This document shows positions 16,312-25,019 of a DNA stretch of 44,204 nt, piece by piece (the stretch's first letter is position 1; each line of letters opens with the position of its first letter). Where the stretch lies: NCBI GenBank assembly GCA_012522935.1, contig JAAYJN010000010.1:1-44204 (forward strand), read 5' to 3'. The notes beneath the pieces were generated by a model. It was not told the DNA's origin, made no database searches, and saw only the letters and a program-made list of their open reading frames with translations. The translations under genes and the position numbers were made by a program. Origin of the DNA: Candidatus Cloacimonadota bacterium (GTDB lineage Bacteria; Cloacimonadota; Cloacimonadia; Cloacimonadales; Cloacimonadaceae).

Positions 16312-18807
16312 TCATCCTTTCGCTGCTGCGATACTTACCATTTTGTTGGGGATCACGATTACTTTTTTTACCACGAAGCCTTCCAGGGTACGCTGGACGT
16401 TTTCCACGTTCAAGGCATGGGTCTTCAGCTCTTCTTCATCAATATCGGGCGCTACTTCCAGCTTGCCGCGCAATTTGCCATTCACCTGCACCACATAGGT
16501 GATGAGGTCGCGGGTTAGCCAGCGCTCTTCATACTGTGGCAAGCCAACCTCATGCAGCAGCTGGGTATAGCCCATCATCTCCCACAGCTCTTCGGCAATA
16601 TGGGGGGCAAAGGGATACAGCATCAGGGGGATGCTGCGGCAGGCAGAGGCAAATGTGGCAAGGGCTGCACCTTCCAAACCAGAGGGGTCTTTGATTGCCG
16701 TGCAGTGGTTAAGGTGTTCCATCACGGCGGCGATGGCGGTGTTGTATTGCATCCGCTGCAGGCTGTCATCCAGCCATTTCTTTACCGCTTGGTGGGTGCT
16801 GTAAAGCAATTCCTTATCTTTGGCATCCAGGGCTTCCAAATCCTGCTGGCTCACGGATATCTGCAGGCCTCTTTGGATGGCATCCCGGTTGCCACTGATC
16901 AAACGCCAGATACGGTTCAAAAAGCGGTAGGCACCCATGATGCCGTCGTCGCTCCATTCCACATCCTTATCTGGAGGAGAGGCAAACAACAGGAACACCC
17001 TCAGGGTATCGGCGCCAAACTTTTGGATGATATAGCTGGGATCCACCACATTGCCTTTGGATTTGCTCATCTTGGCACCGTCTTTCAGCACCATGCCCTG
17101 GGTGAGCAATCTCTGGAAGGGCTCGTCTGCTTCCAGCCATCCCAAATCACGCATGAATTTGCCGATAAAGCGCGCATACAGCAGGTGCATCACGGCATGC
17201 TCGATGCCGCCAATGTATTGATCCACCGGCATCCAATAGCTGGCTTTGGCGGGGTCAAAAGGCTGGGTGCTATTGTGAGGATCAGCATAACGCGCATAAT
17301 ACCAGGAGCTATCCACGAAGGTATCCATGGTGTCTGTCTCCCGCTGGGCATCGCCTCCACAGCCGGGGCATTTTACATTCAGCCATTCAGGCACAGAAAG
17401 CAGGGGATTGGAGGTGGTTTTGCCCACCTGCACGTTCTCTGGCAGCTCCACAGGCAGGTCTTCATCAGGAACCAGCACCACTCCACAGGAGGGGCAGTGG
17501 ATGACGGGGATGGGCGTTCCCCAATAGCGTTGACGGGAGATGCCCCAATCCCTGAGGCGATAGCTGCTGGAGACCTGTCCATAGCCTTTTTCTTCTATCA
17601 GTTTGGAGATGGCTTCCTTGGCTGCCTCGCTATCCATTCCGTCAAAGGGGGCGCTATTTGCCATGATTCCAGGCTCTATGTAGGCTTCCTCCATGGTGGC
17701 TACGTCCAGGTTTTGCTCTGGATTTTGGATCACCACCTGGATGGGAATGTCATACTTGCGGGCAAATTCAAAATCTCGCTGATCATGGGCAGGCACAGCC
17801 ATCACGGCTCCCGTGCCATAATCCATCAGCACATAATTGGTAATCCAAATCTGTATCTTGCTGCCGTTGAGGGGGTTTATGCAATGTCTGCCGCTAAAGA
17901 TGCCTTCCTTGATGGTATCAGCAGCGCTGCGGCTGATCTTGTCTTCATTTATCACTTTATCACAGAAGGCGCGCAAAGCGGTGTCTTGAGGATTCTCCGC
18001 CAGCCACTTTTGCACCAGAGGATGCTCCGGCGGCAATGCCATGAAGGTGACGCCATACACAGTATCCGGGCGGGTGGTGAATACACTGATGGGGCTGCCG
18101 TCTTCCTGGAGAGGAAAATCTATGCGCGTGCCTTCGCTCTTGCCAATCCAATGCCTTTGCATCTGTATCACGCGCTCGGGCCAATCTATCATTTTGGAAA
18201 AGTCCAACAGTTCTTCCGCATAATCCGTAATGCGAAAATACCATTGCTCCAGCTCTTTCTGATTCACCTCGCCATGACAGCGCCAACAGCGCCCTTCATC
18301 CACCTGCTCGTTTGCCAATACGGTCTGACAGGCTTCACACCAGTTTTGGAACGAACGCTTGCGATAAACCAAGCCCTTCTCGTATAGTTTCTTAAAGAGA
18401 TACTGTCCCCAGTGGTAATAATCCGGACGGCAGGTGCTCACCTCGCGCTCCCAATCCAAACCAAAGCCCATGGAGTCAAATTGACTGCGCATGGAGGCTA
18501 TGTTTTCCTCCGTGGTGATGCGGGGATGGGAGTTGTGTTCGATGGCATAGTTTTCTGCGGGCATGCCAAAGCTATCATAGCCCATGGGCTGCATCACGGC
18601 ATAGCCCTGCATCATTTTGAGGCGGGAAATGGCATCACCGATGGCATAGTTTGATGCGTGCCCGATATGTAGCACTCCAGATGGATAGGGAAACATGGAA
18701 AGCACATAATATTTAGGTTTGCCGGGCACTTCCTGGGGAGAAAATATGCGCCGTTCTTGCCATGTCTTTTGCCATTTGGGTTCGATCTTATGAAATGGAT
18801 ATTCCAT
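16312..18807 (-). CDS. leuS: Leucyl-tRNA synthetase
   Basis: This 831-residue cytosolic enzyme charges tRNA-Leu with leucine. It is a class I synthetase with HIGH (47-50) and KMSKS (579-583). The CP1 editing domain, with FTTRPDTVYG near 243-252, is present. There are two zinc-knuckle-like cysteine sets: C157/C160/C174/C177, and C438/C441 with C480/C483. The C-terminal anticodon-binding domain and the final tRNA-binding module (VQVNGKLRGKLEV) are complete. I chose the ATG at 18807, with GGAGA six bases upstream; the frame is open to an ATG at 18867 (20 more residues) but that extension lacks a ribosome-binding site and similarity to the usual N-terminus. It is transcribed with the acyl-CoA synthetase gene and divergently from the DUF1538 operon. 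Confidence 0.98.
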   Translation of the reverse strand: MEYPFHKIEPKWQKTWQERRIFSPQEVPGKPKYYVLSMFPYPSGVLHIGHASNYAIGDAISRLKMMQGYAVMQPMGYDSFGMPAENYAIEHNSHPRITTEENIASMRSQFDSMGFGLDWEREVSTCRPDYYHWGQYLFKKLYEKGLVYRKRSFQNWCEACQTVLANEQVDEGRCWRCHGEVNQKELEQWYFRITDYAEELLDFSKMIDWPERVIQMQRHWIGKSEGTRIDFPLQEDGSPISVFTTRPDTVYGVTFMALPPEHPLVQKWLAENPQDTALRAFCDKVINEDKISRSAADTIKEGIFSGRHCINPLNGSKIQIWITNYVLMDYGTGAVMAVPAHDQRDFEFARKYDIPIQVVIQNPEQNLDVATMEEAYIEPGIMANSAPFDGMDSEAAKEAISKLIEEKGYGQVSSSYRLRDWGISRQRYWGTPIPVIHCPSCGVVLVPDEDLPVELPENVQVGKTTSNPLLSVPEWLNVKCPGCGGDAQRETDTMDTFVDSSWYYARYADPHNSTQPFDPAKASYWMPVDQYIGGIEHAVMHLLYARFIGKFMRDLGWLEADEPFQRLLTQGMVLKDGAKMSKSKGNVVDPSYIIQKFGADTLRVFLLFASPPDKDVEWSDDGIMGAYRFLNRIWRLISGNRDAIQRGLQISVSQQDLEALDAKDKELLYSTHQAVKKWLDDSLQRMQYNTAIAAVMEHLNHCTAIKDPSGLEGAALATFASACRSIPLMLYPFAPHIAEELWEMMGYTQLLHEVGLPQYEERWLTRDLITYVVQVNGKLRGKLEVAPDIDEEELKTHALNVENVQRTLEGFVVKKVIVIPNKMVSIAAAKG

Positions 18808-18869
18808 TGTGTGTCTCCAGGCTGAGGCATCAAGTGCCTTATGCCATAATGATCTATGATTGAACAATC

Positions 18870-18899
18870 CATAAATTTGAAAGGCGTCTTGATGTCAAG
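18870..18899 (-). promoter_or_regulatory. Candidate leuS promoter with palindromic -35
   Basis: On the minus strand TTGACA (18893-18898) precedes TTTATG (18870-18875) by 17 bases; the -10 is weak. The -35 sits inside cttgatgtcaag (18888-18899), a perfect 5+5 palindrome that also occurs at 14310-14321 ahead of the CotH gene. No T-box or other leader structure for leuS was recognised. Confidence 0.4.
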
Positions 18900-18947
18900 C
18901 ACAATGAAAAGCTGTGCGCCGGTTATGTGATAGGCAGATTTATTTGC

Positions 18948-18977
18948 TTGACAGTATTCGCTGTATCCAAAATAAAT
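18948..18977 (+). promoter_or_regulatory. Candidate promoter of the DUF1538-PII operon
   Basis: A perfect TTGACA (18948-18953) is followed after 18 bases by ATAAAT (18972-18977). The -10 is imperfect. Transcription would start near 18984, about 40 bases before the ATG at 19024. The 216-base gap to leuS thus holds divergent promoters. Confidence 0.4.
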
Positions 18978-19023
18978 GTAGAGACTGGAAATACCCTCGA
19001 TAATACGCACTGGAGAATGACTT

Positions 19024-21159
19024 ATGAAAGCCGGAAAAGACCAGCGAGTAAAATATAATGTGAGCGCCAAAGAAGCCTTTAATCTGGTATTGCGCTATGC
19101 ACGAAAAAGAATACTGGAACAGATCAAATCTGTGGCATTGATTATCATTTATATGGTGCTGTTTCAGGTGTTGGTGCTCAAGATACCGCTGTATGATTCC
19201 GTTTTATTGGGCGTGGGCTTTACAATGGTTATCTTTGGCTTGGCTTTCTTTATGGAGGGATTGCTTTTGGGCTTGATGCCCCTGGGAGAGGTGTTGGGCA
19301 TCAGGCTGCCAGCCAAGACGAATCTGGCAACCATCCTCATCATTGGCTTTATCTTGGGCGTGGGCGCCACTTTTGCAGAGCCCGCCATCGGAGCTCTCAA
19401 AATGGCAGGCGCCAGCATCAATGCCTGGAGTTCCCCACTGCTTTTCCTCTTTCTCAATCGTTTTTCACACTACCTGGTTTATGCCATTGGCGTGGGGGTG
19501 GGCTTTGCCATGATCTTCGGCATCCTCAGGTTTCTCTACGGATGGTCTCTCAAACCTTTTATCTATATCTGTGTGCCCATCCTGCTGGCAATCTCACTTT
19601 ATGCCTATTTTGATCCCAATCTAAACCGCCTCCTGGGCTTGGCATGGGATTGCGGTGCCATCACCACCGGTCCTGTAACGGTGCCCCTCATCCTGGCAAT
19701 GGGGCTGGGCATCAGCCATGTTTCCAAGCGCAGCGGCAAAAACGACGGCAGTGGCTTTGGCGTGGTCACCCTGGCATCGCTATTCCCCATCATGGCTGTG
19801 ATCATCACAGGCTTAGCTGTATCTCCCAAGGTGCAGGAGCCGATGTCTGAAAAAGACTTTTTCGCCTATGAAAACAAAGCCAATGCCAGCTTTATCTTGG
19901 GTGGAGAGGACAAGCTGAAAGGCTATGCCCTCTGCCAAACCACTTACGATAATTATCTGCCGCTCTTTGCGAATGATGAGGCACAGTATCAGGAATTTTG
20001 TAACAGCCTGGTGCGGGATAAAGACAAGAGACTGCAGGTATTTGGCTCGGAAAACGTATTTGAGGGCTGGCTGTTGGCTCAGGAAGATCACGATCTCAAG
20101 CTACGTTATTATGGCAGCGATGCCAAGATGGAGCAAGCCTTGGAAAGGTATAATGGCAAGGGTATGGCAGATTTCAACCCTCTGGACAAGGTGAAAAAAC
20201 ACTCCCGCGATGCCGCCCAAGCCATCATTCCCCTTTCCGCATTCTTGATTCTGGTGATGTTTTTGGTGCTCAGAGAGCGCTTGCCCCGTGCCGATGAAAT
20301 CATCCTGGGGCTGGTCTTTGCCCTCTTGGGGATGGCAATCTTTAGTGGCGGCATAGAGATGGGACTTGCCAAAATAGGCGACCAGGTGGGCGCCAACCTG
20401 CCGGCATCCTACACGCGGATAGAGCTGCCCACAGAGCGCATCACCATCAAGGGCTTCAGCGATGACTTGGTAAACGAAGCCATCATGCCCGATGGGCGCA
20501 TCCAACAATTCTTTTATTTTCATCATAAAGACGACTACCTCAGGATTCCCTACCAGGCAGACAAACACAATCGGGAACTGGGAATCTATGAACACATCCC
20601 CAGCCGCGGTCCCCTGTTTGGCGCCACAGATATGAATCTGGCAGGCCTCTTGGTGGTCCTGCTCTTTGCCTTTGTGATGGGCTATGGCGCCACCTTGGCA
20701 GAGCCGGCTCTCAACGCCTTGGGCATGGCGGTGGAAGATATCACCGTGGGCACCTTCAAAAAGAAGCTGCTCATCCAGACCGTGGCGGTGGGCGTGGGCT
20801 TTGGCATCGCCTTGGGCATGGCAAAGATCATCTGGGAGCTGCCGCTCTTTTGGATGCTGGCACCCCCTTATCTGCTGCTGCTGTTTCTCTCCGCCATTTC
20901 CAGCGAGGATTTTGTGAATATCGGCTGGGATAGCGCTGGCGTCACCACGGGTCCCATCACCGTGCCCCTGGTGCTTGCCCTGGGACTGGGCGTGGGCTCG
21001 CAATTAGGCGTGGCAGAAGGCTTTGGCATCCTCTCCATGGCTTCCGTATGCCCCATCATCTCTGTGCTCACAGTGGGATTGGTGACAAATTATAGACGCA
21101 AGGCTGCCTTACGCGCCTTTGCCCGTGAAGAATCAACTGCTCTGGGGGTGGAATCATGA
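19024..21159 (+). CDS. DUF1538 family membrane transporter, internally duplicated
   Basis: This 711-residue inner-membrane protein is built of two homologous halves. The first half (about 30-270) and second half (about 400-690) share the signatures G-x-G-A-T-x-A-E-P-A (112-121 and 553-562) and T-T-G-P-[V/I]-T-V-P-L (214-222 and 641-649), each half with many hydrophobic helices. Between them (about 270-395) and again near 455-535 are polar regions likely outside the membrane core. These features identify DUF1538. I recall a DUF1538 pair (UmpA/UmpB) reported as a cation/proton antiporter, so ion transport is plausible but the substrate is not known here. The start has GGAG eight bases upstream. 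Its stop overlaps the start of the PII-like gene by 4 bp, which suggests the PII-like protein controls it. Confidence 0.88.
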   Translation: MKAGKDQRVKYNVSAKEAFNLVLRYARKRILEQIKSVALIIIYMVLFQVLVLKIPLYDSVLLGVGFTMVIFGLAFFMEGLLLGLMPLGEVLGIRLPAKTNLATILIIGFILGVGATFAEPAIGALKMAGASINAWSSPLLFLFLNRFSHYLVYAIGVGVGFAMIFGILRFLYGWSLKPFIYICVPILLAISLYAYFDPNLNRLLGLAWDCGAITTGPVTVPLILAMGLGISHVSKRSGKNDGSGFGVVTLASLFPIMAVIITGLAVSPKVQEPMSEKDFFAYENKANASFILGGEDKLKGYALCQTTYDNYLPLFANDEAQYQEFCNSLVRDKDKRLQVFGSENVFEGWLLAQEDHDLKLRYYGSDAKMEQALERYNGKGMADFNPLDKVKKHSRDAAQAIIPLSAFLILVMFLVLRERLPRADEIILGLVFALLGMAIFSGGIEMGLAKIGDQVGANLPASYTRIELPTERITIKGFSDDLVNEAIMPDGRIQQFFYFHHKDDYLRIPYQADKHNRELGIYEHIPSRGPLFGATDMNLAGLLVVLLFAFVMGYGATLAEPALNALGMAVEDITVGTFKKKLLIQTVAVGVGFGIALGMAKIIWELPLFWMLAPPYLLLLFLSAISSEDFVNIGWDSAGVTTGPITVPLVLALGLGVGSQLGVAEGFGILSMASVCPIISVLTVGLVTNYRRKAALRAFAREESTALGVES

Positions 21160-22280
21160 ACACAGCCATCAGAATCAATATCGCCATCAATAAAGCTCTC
21201 ACCCGCTCTTTGACAGAATATCTGAAAAGCCTAAACATCAGAAACATCTTTGTGGAAACAGGCAGAACCTCCACCCTCAATAACGGCACGGGCTTGTTTG
21301 GGCTGCGTCCCAAGACGCCCCTGGCTTATGACCCCGTGGAGATTGTGAGCATCTTTGTACACCAATCCCTGGAAGACGATCTGATGGCAGGCGTGTTTCA
21401 CACCCTTGATCTCAAAACCCCCGGCCGTGGCACCATCCAAAGCAGCGATATCACCATCATCAAGGCTCATCCCAGCTTCCAAATCTGCAGTCAATTACAG
21501 ATTCCCCAGCAAATACCAGCCAGTTTTTTTACAGACCTCAGGGCGATCGCCTGTGTGGTGCAGCGTGGCGAAGGCGATGCCGTGGCGCGTGTTTCTCTCA
21601 AGGCAGGCGCCAGTGTGCCCGTCACCACCTACGGCATTGGCGGAGGCGTGAGAGACAAGCTGGGGCTCTTGCGCATCACCATCCCGCCAGAAAAAGAGGT
21701 GATAGACCTCGTAATGAGCAAATACGACATCGATTCCGTGATGGAAATGTTTATTTCCGAAGCCAAGCTGGATGCACCCGGACGCGGCATAGCCTATATC
21801 CATCCCATCCGCAAAGGAACCGTGAATACCCGCATCTCCCGCAAGAGAGCCGAACAAGCCGCCAATATGGAACAGATGATCTCTGCCATTGATTCCATAG
21901 TGGGAGGCGTGGAATGGCGCAAAACCAGATTGGAACAGGAAAACACCCGCATGCGCACCTTCCTCACAGACCTCGTGGAATTGATCCTGGTCTGCAGCGA
22001 TGGCTTTGGCAAAAAGCTCAGCAAGATAGCCATGGAGAATGGAGCTTCCGGCGCCACCATCTGTAAAACAAGATATATCTATACTTCAGAAGAAGATTAC
22101 GATAGAAACCCTCCGCGGCGCGATATCAGCAAAATGATAGTATCCCCCTCCGCCGTCCCCAAAATAACCCAGGCAATCGAAGAAGCAGGCGGTTTTGAGG
22201 ATGAAGCCCAGGCTTTGCTCTACAGCCACCCGGTGTTAAAAGCCTATACATACCGGGCAAAAGAAGTAAAAAGAATATAG
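21156..22280 (+). CDS. Tandem PII-like signalling protein, partner of the DUF1538 transporter
   Basis: This 374-residue cytosolic protein appears to carry PII-like ferredoxin-fold units in tandem. Unit A (about 1-105) ends with L-K-T-P-G-R-G (86-92). Unit B (about 129-219) has V-T-T-Y-G-I-G-G-G-V-R-D-K-L-G-L-L-R-I (156-174) and ends with L-D-A-P-G-R-G-I-A-Y (205-214). Unit C (about 272-362) shows G-A-S-G-A-T (296-301) and lacks the PGRG signature. An alpha-helical linker lies around 225-270. The PGRG loops sit where PII proteins hold their nucleotide-binding B-loop. Classical PII proteins are about 112 residues and trimeric, and they gate transporters such as AmtB. Translation is coupled to the transporter gene through an ATGA overlap. 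Ligand and target are inferred, not shown. Confidence 0.8.
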   Translation: MNTAIRINIAINKALTRSLTEYLKSLNIRNIFVETGRTSTLNNGTGLFGLRPKTPLAYDPVEIVSIFVHQSLEDDLMAGVFHTLDLKTPGRGTIQSSDITIIKAHPSFQICSQLQIPQQIPASFFTDLRAIACVVQRGEGDAVARVSLKAGASVPVTTYGIGGGVRDKLGLLRITIPPEKEVIDLVMSKYDIDSVMEMFISEAKLDAPGRGIAYIHPIRKGTVNTRISRKRAEQAANMEQMISAIDSIVGGVEWRKTRLEQENTRMRTFLTDLVELILVCSDGFGKKLSKIAMENGASGATICKTRYIYTSEEDYDRNPPRRDISKMIVSPSAVPKITQAIEEAGGFEDEAQALLYSHPVLKAYTYRAKEVKRI

Positions 22281-22463
22281 GGAAAGCCACCTGCCGTGCA
22301 TAGGGAAATCGCCGGCAAATACGCCGTATGCCATTCATCACAGCTGATATTACACAAGGGCTCAAGGTAGGACTATAAAGGCATTCCGTGCTTTATAAAC
22401 AAGGGCATTGATACGAATCCACAAAAGAAATCCAAAAAACTTATAATAACGCACTCTTTTTTA
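22281..22463. other. Intergenic region after the PII-like gene
   Basis: No gene is seen. A hairpin with a 7-bp stem, tataaag at 22374-22380 pairing with ctttata at 22391-22397, lies about 95 bases after the stop. It lacks a T-run, so terminator function is uncertain. Confidence 0.4.
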
Positions 22464-22492
22464 TTGACAAAAATAATATGAATTGTTATAAG
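22464..22492 (+). promoter_or_regulatory. Strong sigma-70-type promoter of the Sel1-repeat gene
   Basis: TTGACA (22464-22469), an AT-rich 17-base spacer and TATAAG (22487-22492) make the best promoter match in the window. Predicted transcription starts near 22499, leaving a leader of only about 18 bases that is almost entirely the ribosome-binding site. This placement also rules out the upstream ATG at 22478 as a start. Confidence 0.7.
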
Positions 22493-22516
22493 TGTCCCAC
22501 CCTTAAGGAGGATATA

Positions 22517-23305
22517 ATGGATAGAATTTTTATGTTCTTATCGGTGTTGCTTGCCTGTTTTAGCGTGGCTGCTGTGCAGGCGGTGGATTATGATTCTTTC
22601 ACTCTTGAAGAGCTCTCTGTTTTGGCTTCACAAGATAACGATGCCATAGCTCAGACACATTTGGGAAAGATGTATTATTATGGTTTTGACGTGGAGCAGG
22701 ATTCCCAGGAAGCATTCAAATGGTTCTCCATGGCGGCAGATCAAAAACATCCGGAAGCCATATTCAAACTGGGTGAAATGTATATCTATGGCAATGGCGT
22801 GGAGCAAGACGAAGAAGAAGGACTCAAAAGGTATTTTTTGGCGGCCGAACTGGGTTATGACGAGGTTCAGAATCTATTGGGAATAATGTATGAAATCGGG
22901 GATATGGTGGAGCAAAGCTACGAACAAGCCTGCCATTGGTATTCCCTGGCAGCCCAGCAAGGGGATTTGGCAGCCCAATACAAGCTGGGAGAGTTGTATT
23001 ACTTTGATGATTATGATCTGCAAGATTTTGCAGAGGCTCGGAAATGGTTCCTAATGGCTGCTGATCAAGGGCTTTCGGATGCTCTATATTATTTGGGAGA
23101 AATGTATGAGCACGGCTATGGCATGGAGCCAGACATAGAAACAGCATATATGTACTATCTTCTTAGCTCGGATTACGCCAATGAGGTAGAGCTTGAAGAT
23201 TTCTTTGATGACCCTGAATTGATTAAAATAGAACTAAGCCCCCAACAACGTAAAAGGATTATCGACCAAGCCCGTGAATGGATGGAAGAAAGAGGATTTT
23301 TATAG
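22517..23305 (+). CDS. Secreted Sel1-repeat protein
   Basis: The protein is 262 residues with a signal peptide (MDRIFMFLSVLLACFSVAAVQA). It is followed by about five Sel1-type TPR-like repeats of roughly 36 residues, with the usual A-x2-x-L-G-x-M-Y-x2-G pattern and A-x2-W-x2-x-A-A-x2-G. Examples are LGKMYYYGFDVEQDSQEAFK, LGEMYIYGNGVEQDEEEGLK and LGEMYEHGYGMEPDIETAYM. Sel1 repeats form a helical solenoid for protein-protein contacts; the partner is unknown. It is acidic throughout and ends in a charged helix (RKRIIDQAREWMEER). The start at 22517 has AAGGAGG five bases upstream. It stands alone with its own strong promoter. Confidence 0.88.
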   Translation: MDRIFMFLSVLLACFSVAAVQAVDYDSFTLEELSVLASQDNDAIAQTHLGKMYYYGFDVEQDSQEAFKWFSMAADQKHPEAIFKLGEMYIYGNGVEQDEEEGLKRYFLAAELGYDEVQNLLGIMYEIGDMVEQSYEQACHWYSLAAQQGDLAAQYKLGELYYFDDYDLQDFAEARKWFLMAADQGLSDALYYLGEMYEHGYGMEPDIETAYMYYLLSSDYANEVELEDFFDDPELIKIELSPQQRKRIIDQAREWMEERGFL

Positions 23306-23383
23306 GTTCCAGAAGCTTTCCACCTAAACAGGTTTCAGGTGCCAGGTTTCAGTGCAGCGGCGAAACGCCGCTCTCCTCTGACA

Positions 23384-23446
23384 CCTGCTCGCGCAGCGAG
23401 CTCCTTAAAGAGTCTCGGAAGAGTCGATATTTCCGGTCAACTCCTG
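23384..23446. repeat. Composite intergenic repeat, copy 2
   Basis: This copy repeats ctgctcgcgcagcgagctcc exactly as at 38-57, followed directly by a block starting taaagagtctcgg and ending ggtcaactcctg that matches 109-147 with a few substitutions. It contains the gctcgc-gca-gcgagc hairpin. Confidence 0.65.
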
Positions 23447-23471
23447 CTGTCCCCTGTCCCCTGGGCGCTTC

Positions 23472-23538
23472 GCGCCCATTAGCCACCCTTGTCTCACCCT
23501 TGCTTAGACAAAGGAGAGACAAGGGTGGTTAACAGGGA
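23472..23538. repeat. Inverted-repeat element (gcgcccattagcc ... gggtggttaacaggga), copy 1
   Basis: A perfect 13-bp inverted repeat (ccacccttgtctc at 23483-23495 with gagacaagggtgg at 23516-23528) is bounded by gcgcccattagcc on the left and gggtggttaacagggaag on the right. The same boundaries occur at 39569-39647. The stem extends with one mismatch into tta/taa. It resembles a small non-autonomous mobile or REP-like element, but no target-site duplication could be confirmed. Confidence 0.6.
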
Positions 23539-23760
23539 AGAAGGCCGCAAGATGGCACCAAAATCCCTCCCCGCTTTCTTTTTGATTGTATTTCCCTCAC
23601 GGAGTGTCTCATTTTTCGCTTGCCTAAATTGTCTGTGAAAAAATAGTGGATTTCAATGTGAAAAACAGTGCAGGGTTTGCCTGCCCTATTGGTAATATAA
23701 CAAAAGAATATCCTTGGCAAAGCTTCTTGTATATTAGCTTTTTGCCATATTAGGGGAAAG

Positions 23761-25005
23761 ATGAAACGACTTTTAATACTACTCTTGGCTTTACCGCTTG
23801 TGCTGATGGCGCAAGAGTATAGCCTGGATGAACTCATCGAACAAGGCATGCAAAATGGATGGGATGCTCAGCGCAGTCAACTGCAATTGGAGAGCAGTGC
23901 CTCCCAATTGAGCAGTGCCACTTGGAATCTGATACCGGATGCGGATTTGAGCTATGGCTTAAATTATGATCTGCATAACAAGGGCACGGGTGCAGACCTC
24001 ACCAATAGCTTCAGATTCAGCATCAGCAAGACGATCAGCCTCAATGACGCCGCTTGGTTCAACTACAAGCAGGCAAAGATAGGCAAAGACAAGGCGGAGC
24101 TCACCTATGAAAGCTCCATCTCCGCCTATGCTTTCAGCGTGTTTGAGGCATATCTGAAGGTATTGAGCGCCCAAAAGCAACTGGTTTCCCTGCAGGAAAA
24201 CCTGGCGATTCAAACCCGCGTGTGGCAACAGGCGCAGGTATTGAGGCAATTGGGCAAGAATACGGAATTTGACGTAAAGCAAAGCGAAATTGCCGTGATG
24301 AATTCCAATATCAGCATCATGCAGTTGGAAAATACCATCCGCTCCAATCGCGAGCAGCTCTTTGGCTTGGTTCAGGTAGAGGATGAGGGTTATCCCTTGA
24401 CAGACCTGGAGGCGGCAGAGGACTATCAAATCCCAGAGCTTGATCCCGATAGCATCAACCAAATCAGAATCCTCAAGGAAGAGATCAGAAGCACAAATCT
24501 GAGCCAAAAGCAGAGTTCCTTGGGTTTTTGGCCCCATCTGAGCCTGAATTACAGCCTGGTGCGCAACGCCGGCGGTGATAATTTTGCCTTTGATAGATAC
24601 AGCACCAATCATGGCGTATCCCTCAATCTCAGCTATTCCCTGTGGAATTACTTCCGGCAGGGAAGCAGCCACAAGCGCAGCAATATCAGCCTGCGCATGG
24701 CAGAGCTCTCACTTTTGGACAAAGTGGATGACATCCGCCGCCAATATCAAAACGCCAGTCAGGAGCTGGAATATCTGATCCGCCTGGATGAATTGTATCA
24801 GGAAAAGCTGGATCAATCCAGCCGTCAGATCAATATCGCCGAAGAGCGCTACCGCCTGGGGCTGATCGACCTCTTGGAACTGGATAAGACCCGCACCGAT
24901 TATATCGATGCCGATATTGCATACAACGCCAATCGTTATCAGATCTTGGCAAAGCAGGAAAGCCTGAACTTTCTTTTGTCTCAAAAAATCCTTGGAAAAT
25001 GGTAG
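23761..25005 (+). CDS. TolC-family outer-membrane channel
   Basis: The protein is 414 residues with a signal peptide (MKRLLILLLALPLVLMA). It has two similar halves of long amphipathic helices separated by short beta strands, as in outer-membrane efflux proteins; V-x-V-L-x-A-Q-K and RYRLGLIDLLELDKTRTDYIDA are typical TolC helix signatures. It is shorter than E. coli TolC, as is common in this group. It would form the trimeric outer-membrane exit duct for the adaptor and ABC transporter encoded next to it. The start follows AGGGGAAAG closely. Its stop overlaps the region upstream of the adaptor gene, so the two are co-transcribed. The exported substrate cannot be told from sequence. Confidence 0.9.
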   Translation: MKRLLILLLALPLVLMAQEYSLDELIEQGMQNGWDAQRSQLQLESSASQLSSATWNLIPDADLSYGLNYDLHNKGTGADLTNSFRFSISKTISLNDAAWFNYKQAKIGKDKAELTYESSISAYAFSVFEAYLKVLSAQKQLVSLQENLAIQTRVWQQAQVLRQLGKNTEFDVKQSEIAVMNSNISIMQLENTIRSNREQLFGLVQVEDEGYPLTDLEAAEDYQIPELDPDSINQIRILKEEIRSTNLSQKQSSLGFWPHLSLNYSLVRNAGGDNFAFDRYSTNHGVSLNLSYSLWNYFRQGSSHKRSNISLRMAELSLLDKVDDIRRQYQNASQELEYLIRLDELYQEKLDQSSRQINIAEERYRLGLIDLLELDKTRTDYIDADIAYNANRYQILAKQESLNFLLSQKILGKW

Positions 25006-25019
25006 GAGCCATACAACAA

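Larger units (their letters stand above)
23306..23760. other. Long intergenic region with several repeats
   Basis: This 455-base gap holds no credible gene. It contains the hairpins agcggcg-aaa-cgccgct (23356-23372), gctcgc-gca-gcgagc (23387-23401) and gggcgc-ttc-gcgccc (23463-23477), plus the two longer repeats listed separately. Just before the TolC-like gene is an inverted repeat, tggcaaagc (23715-23723) with gctttttgcca (23737-23747), a stem with a small bulge in the presumed leader. No convincing -35/-10 pair was found for the downstream operon. Confidence 0.6.

Noticed and set aside
16552-18387. 611-codon open frame antisense to leuS
   Set aside because: It is a mirror of leuS codon bias; leuS has all catalytic motifs and the antisense product is rich in His/Gly with no recognisable domain and no ribosome-binding site.
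18808-19023. T-box or amino-acid riboswitch upstream of leuS
   Set aside because: No T-box core or antiterminator/terminator pair could be found in the short leader; only simple promoter boxes are visible.
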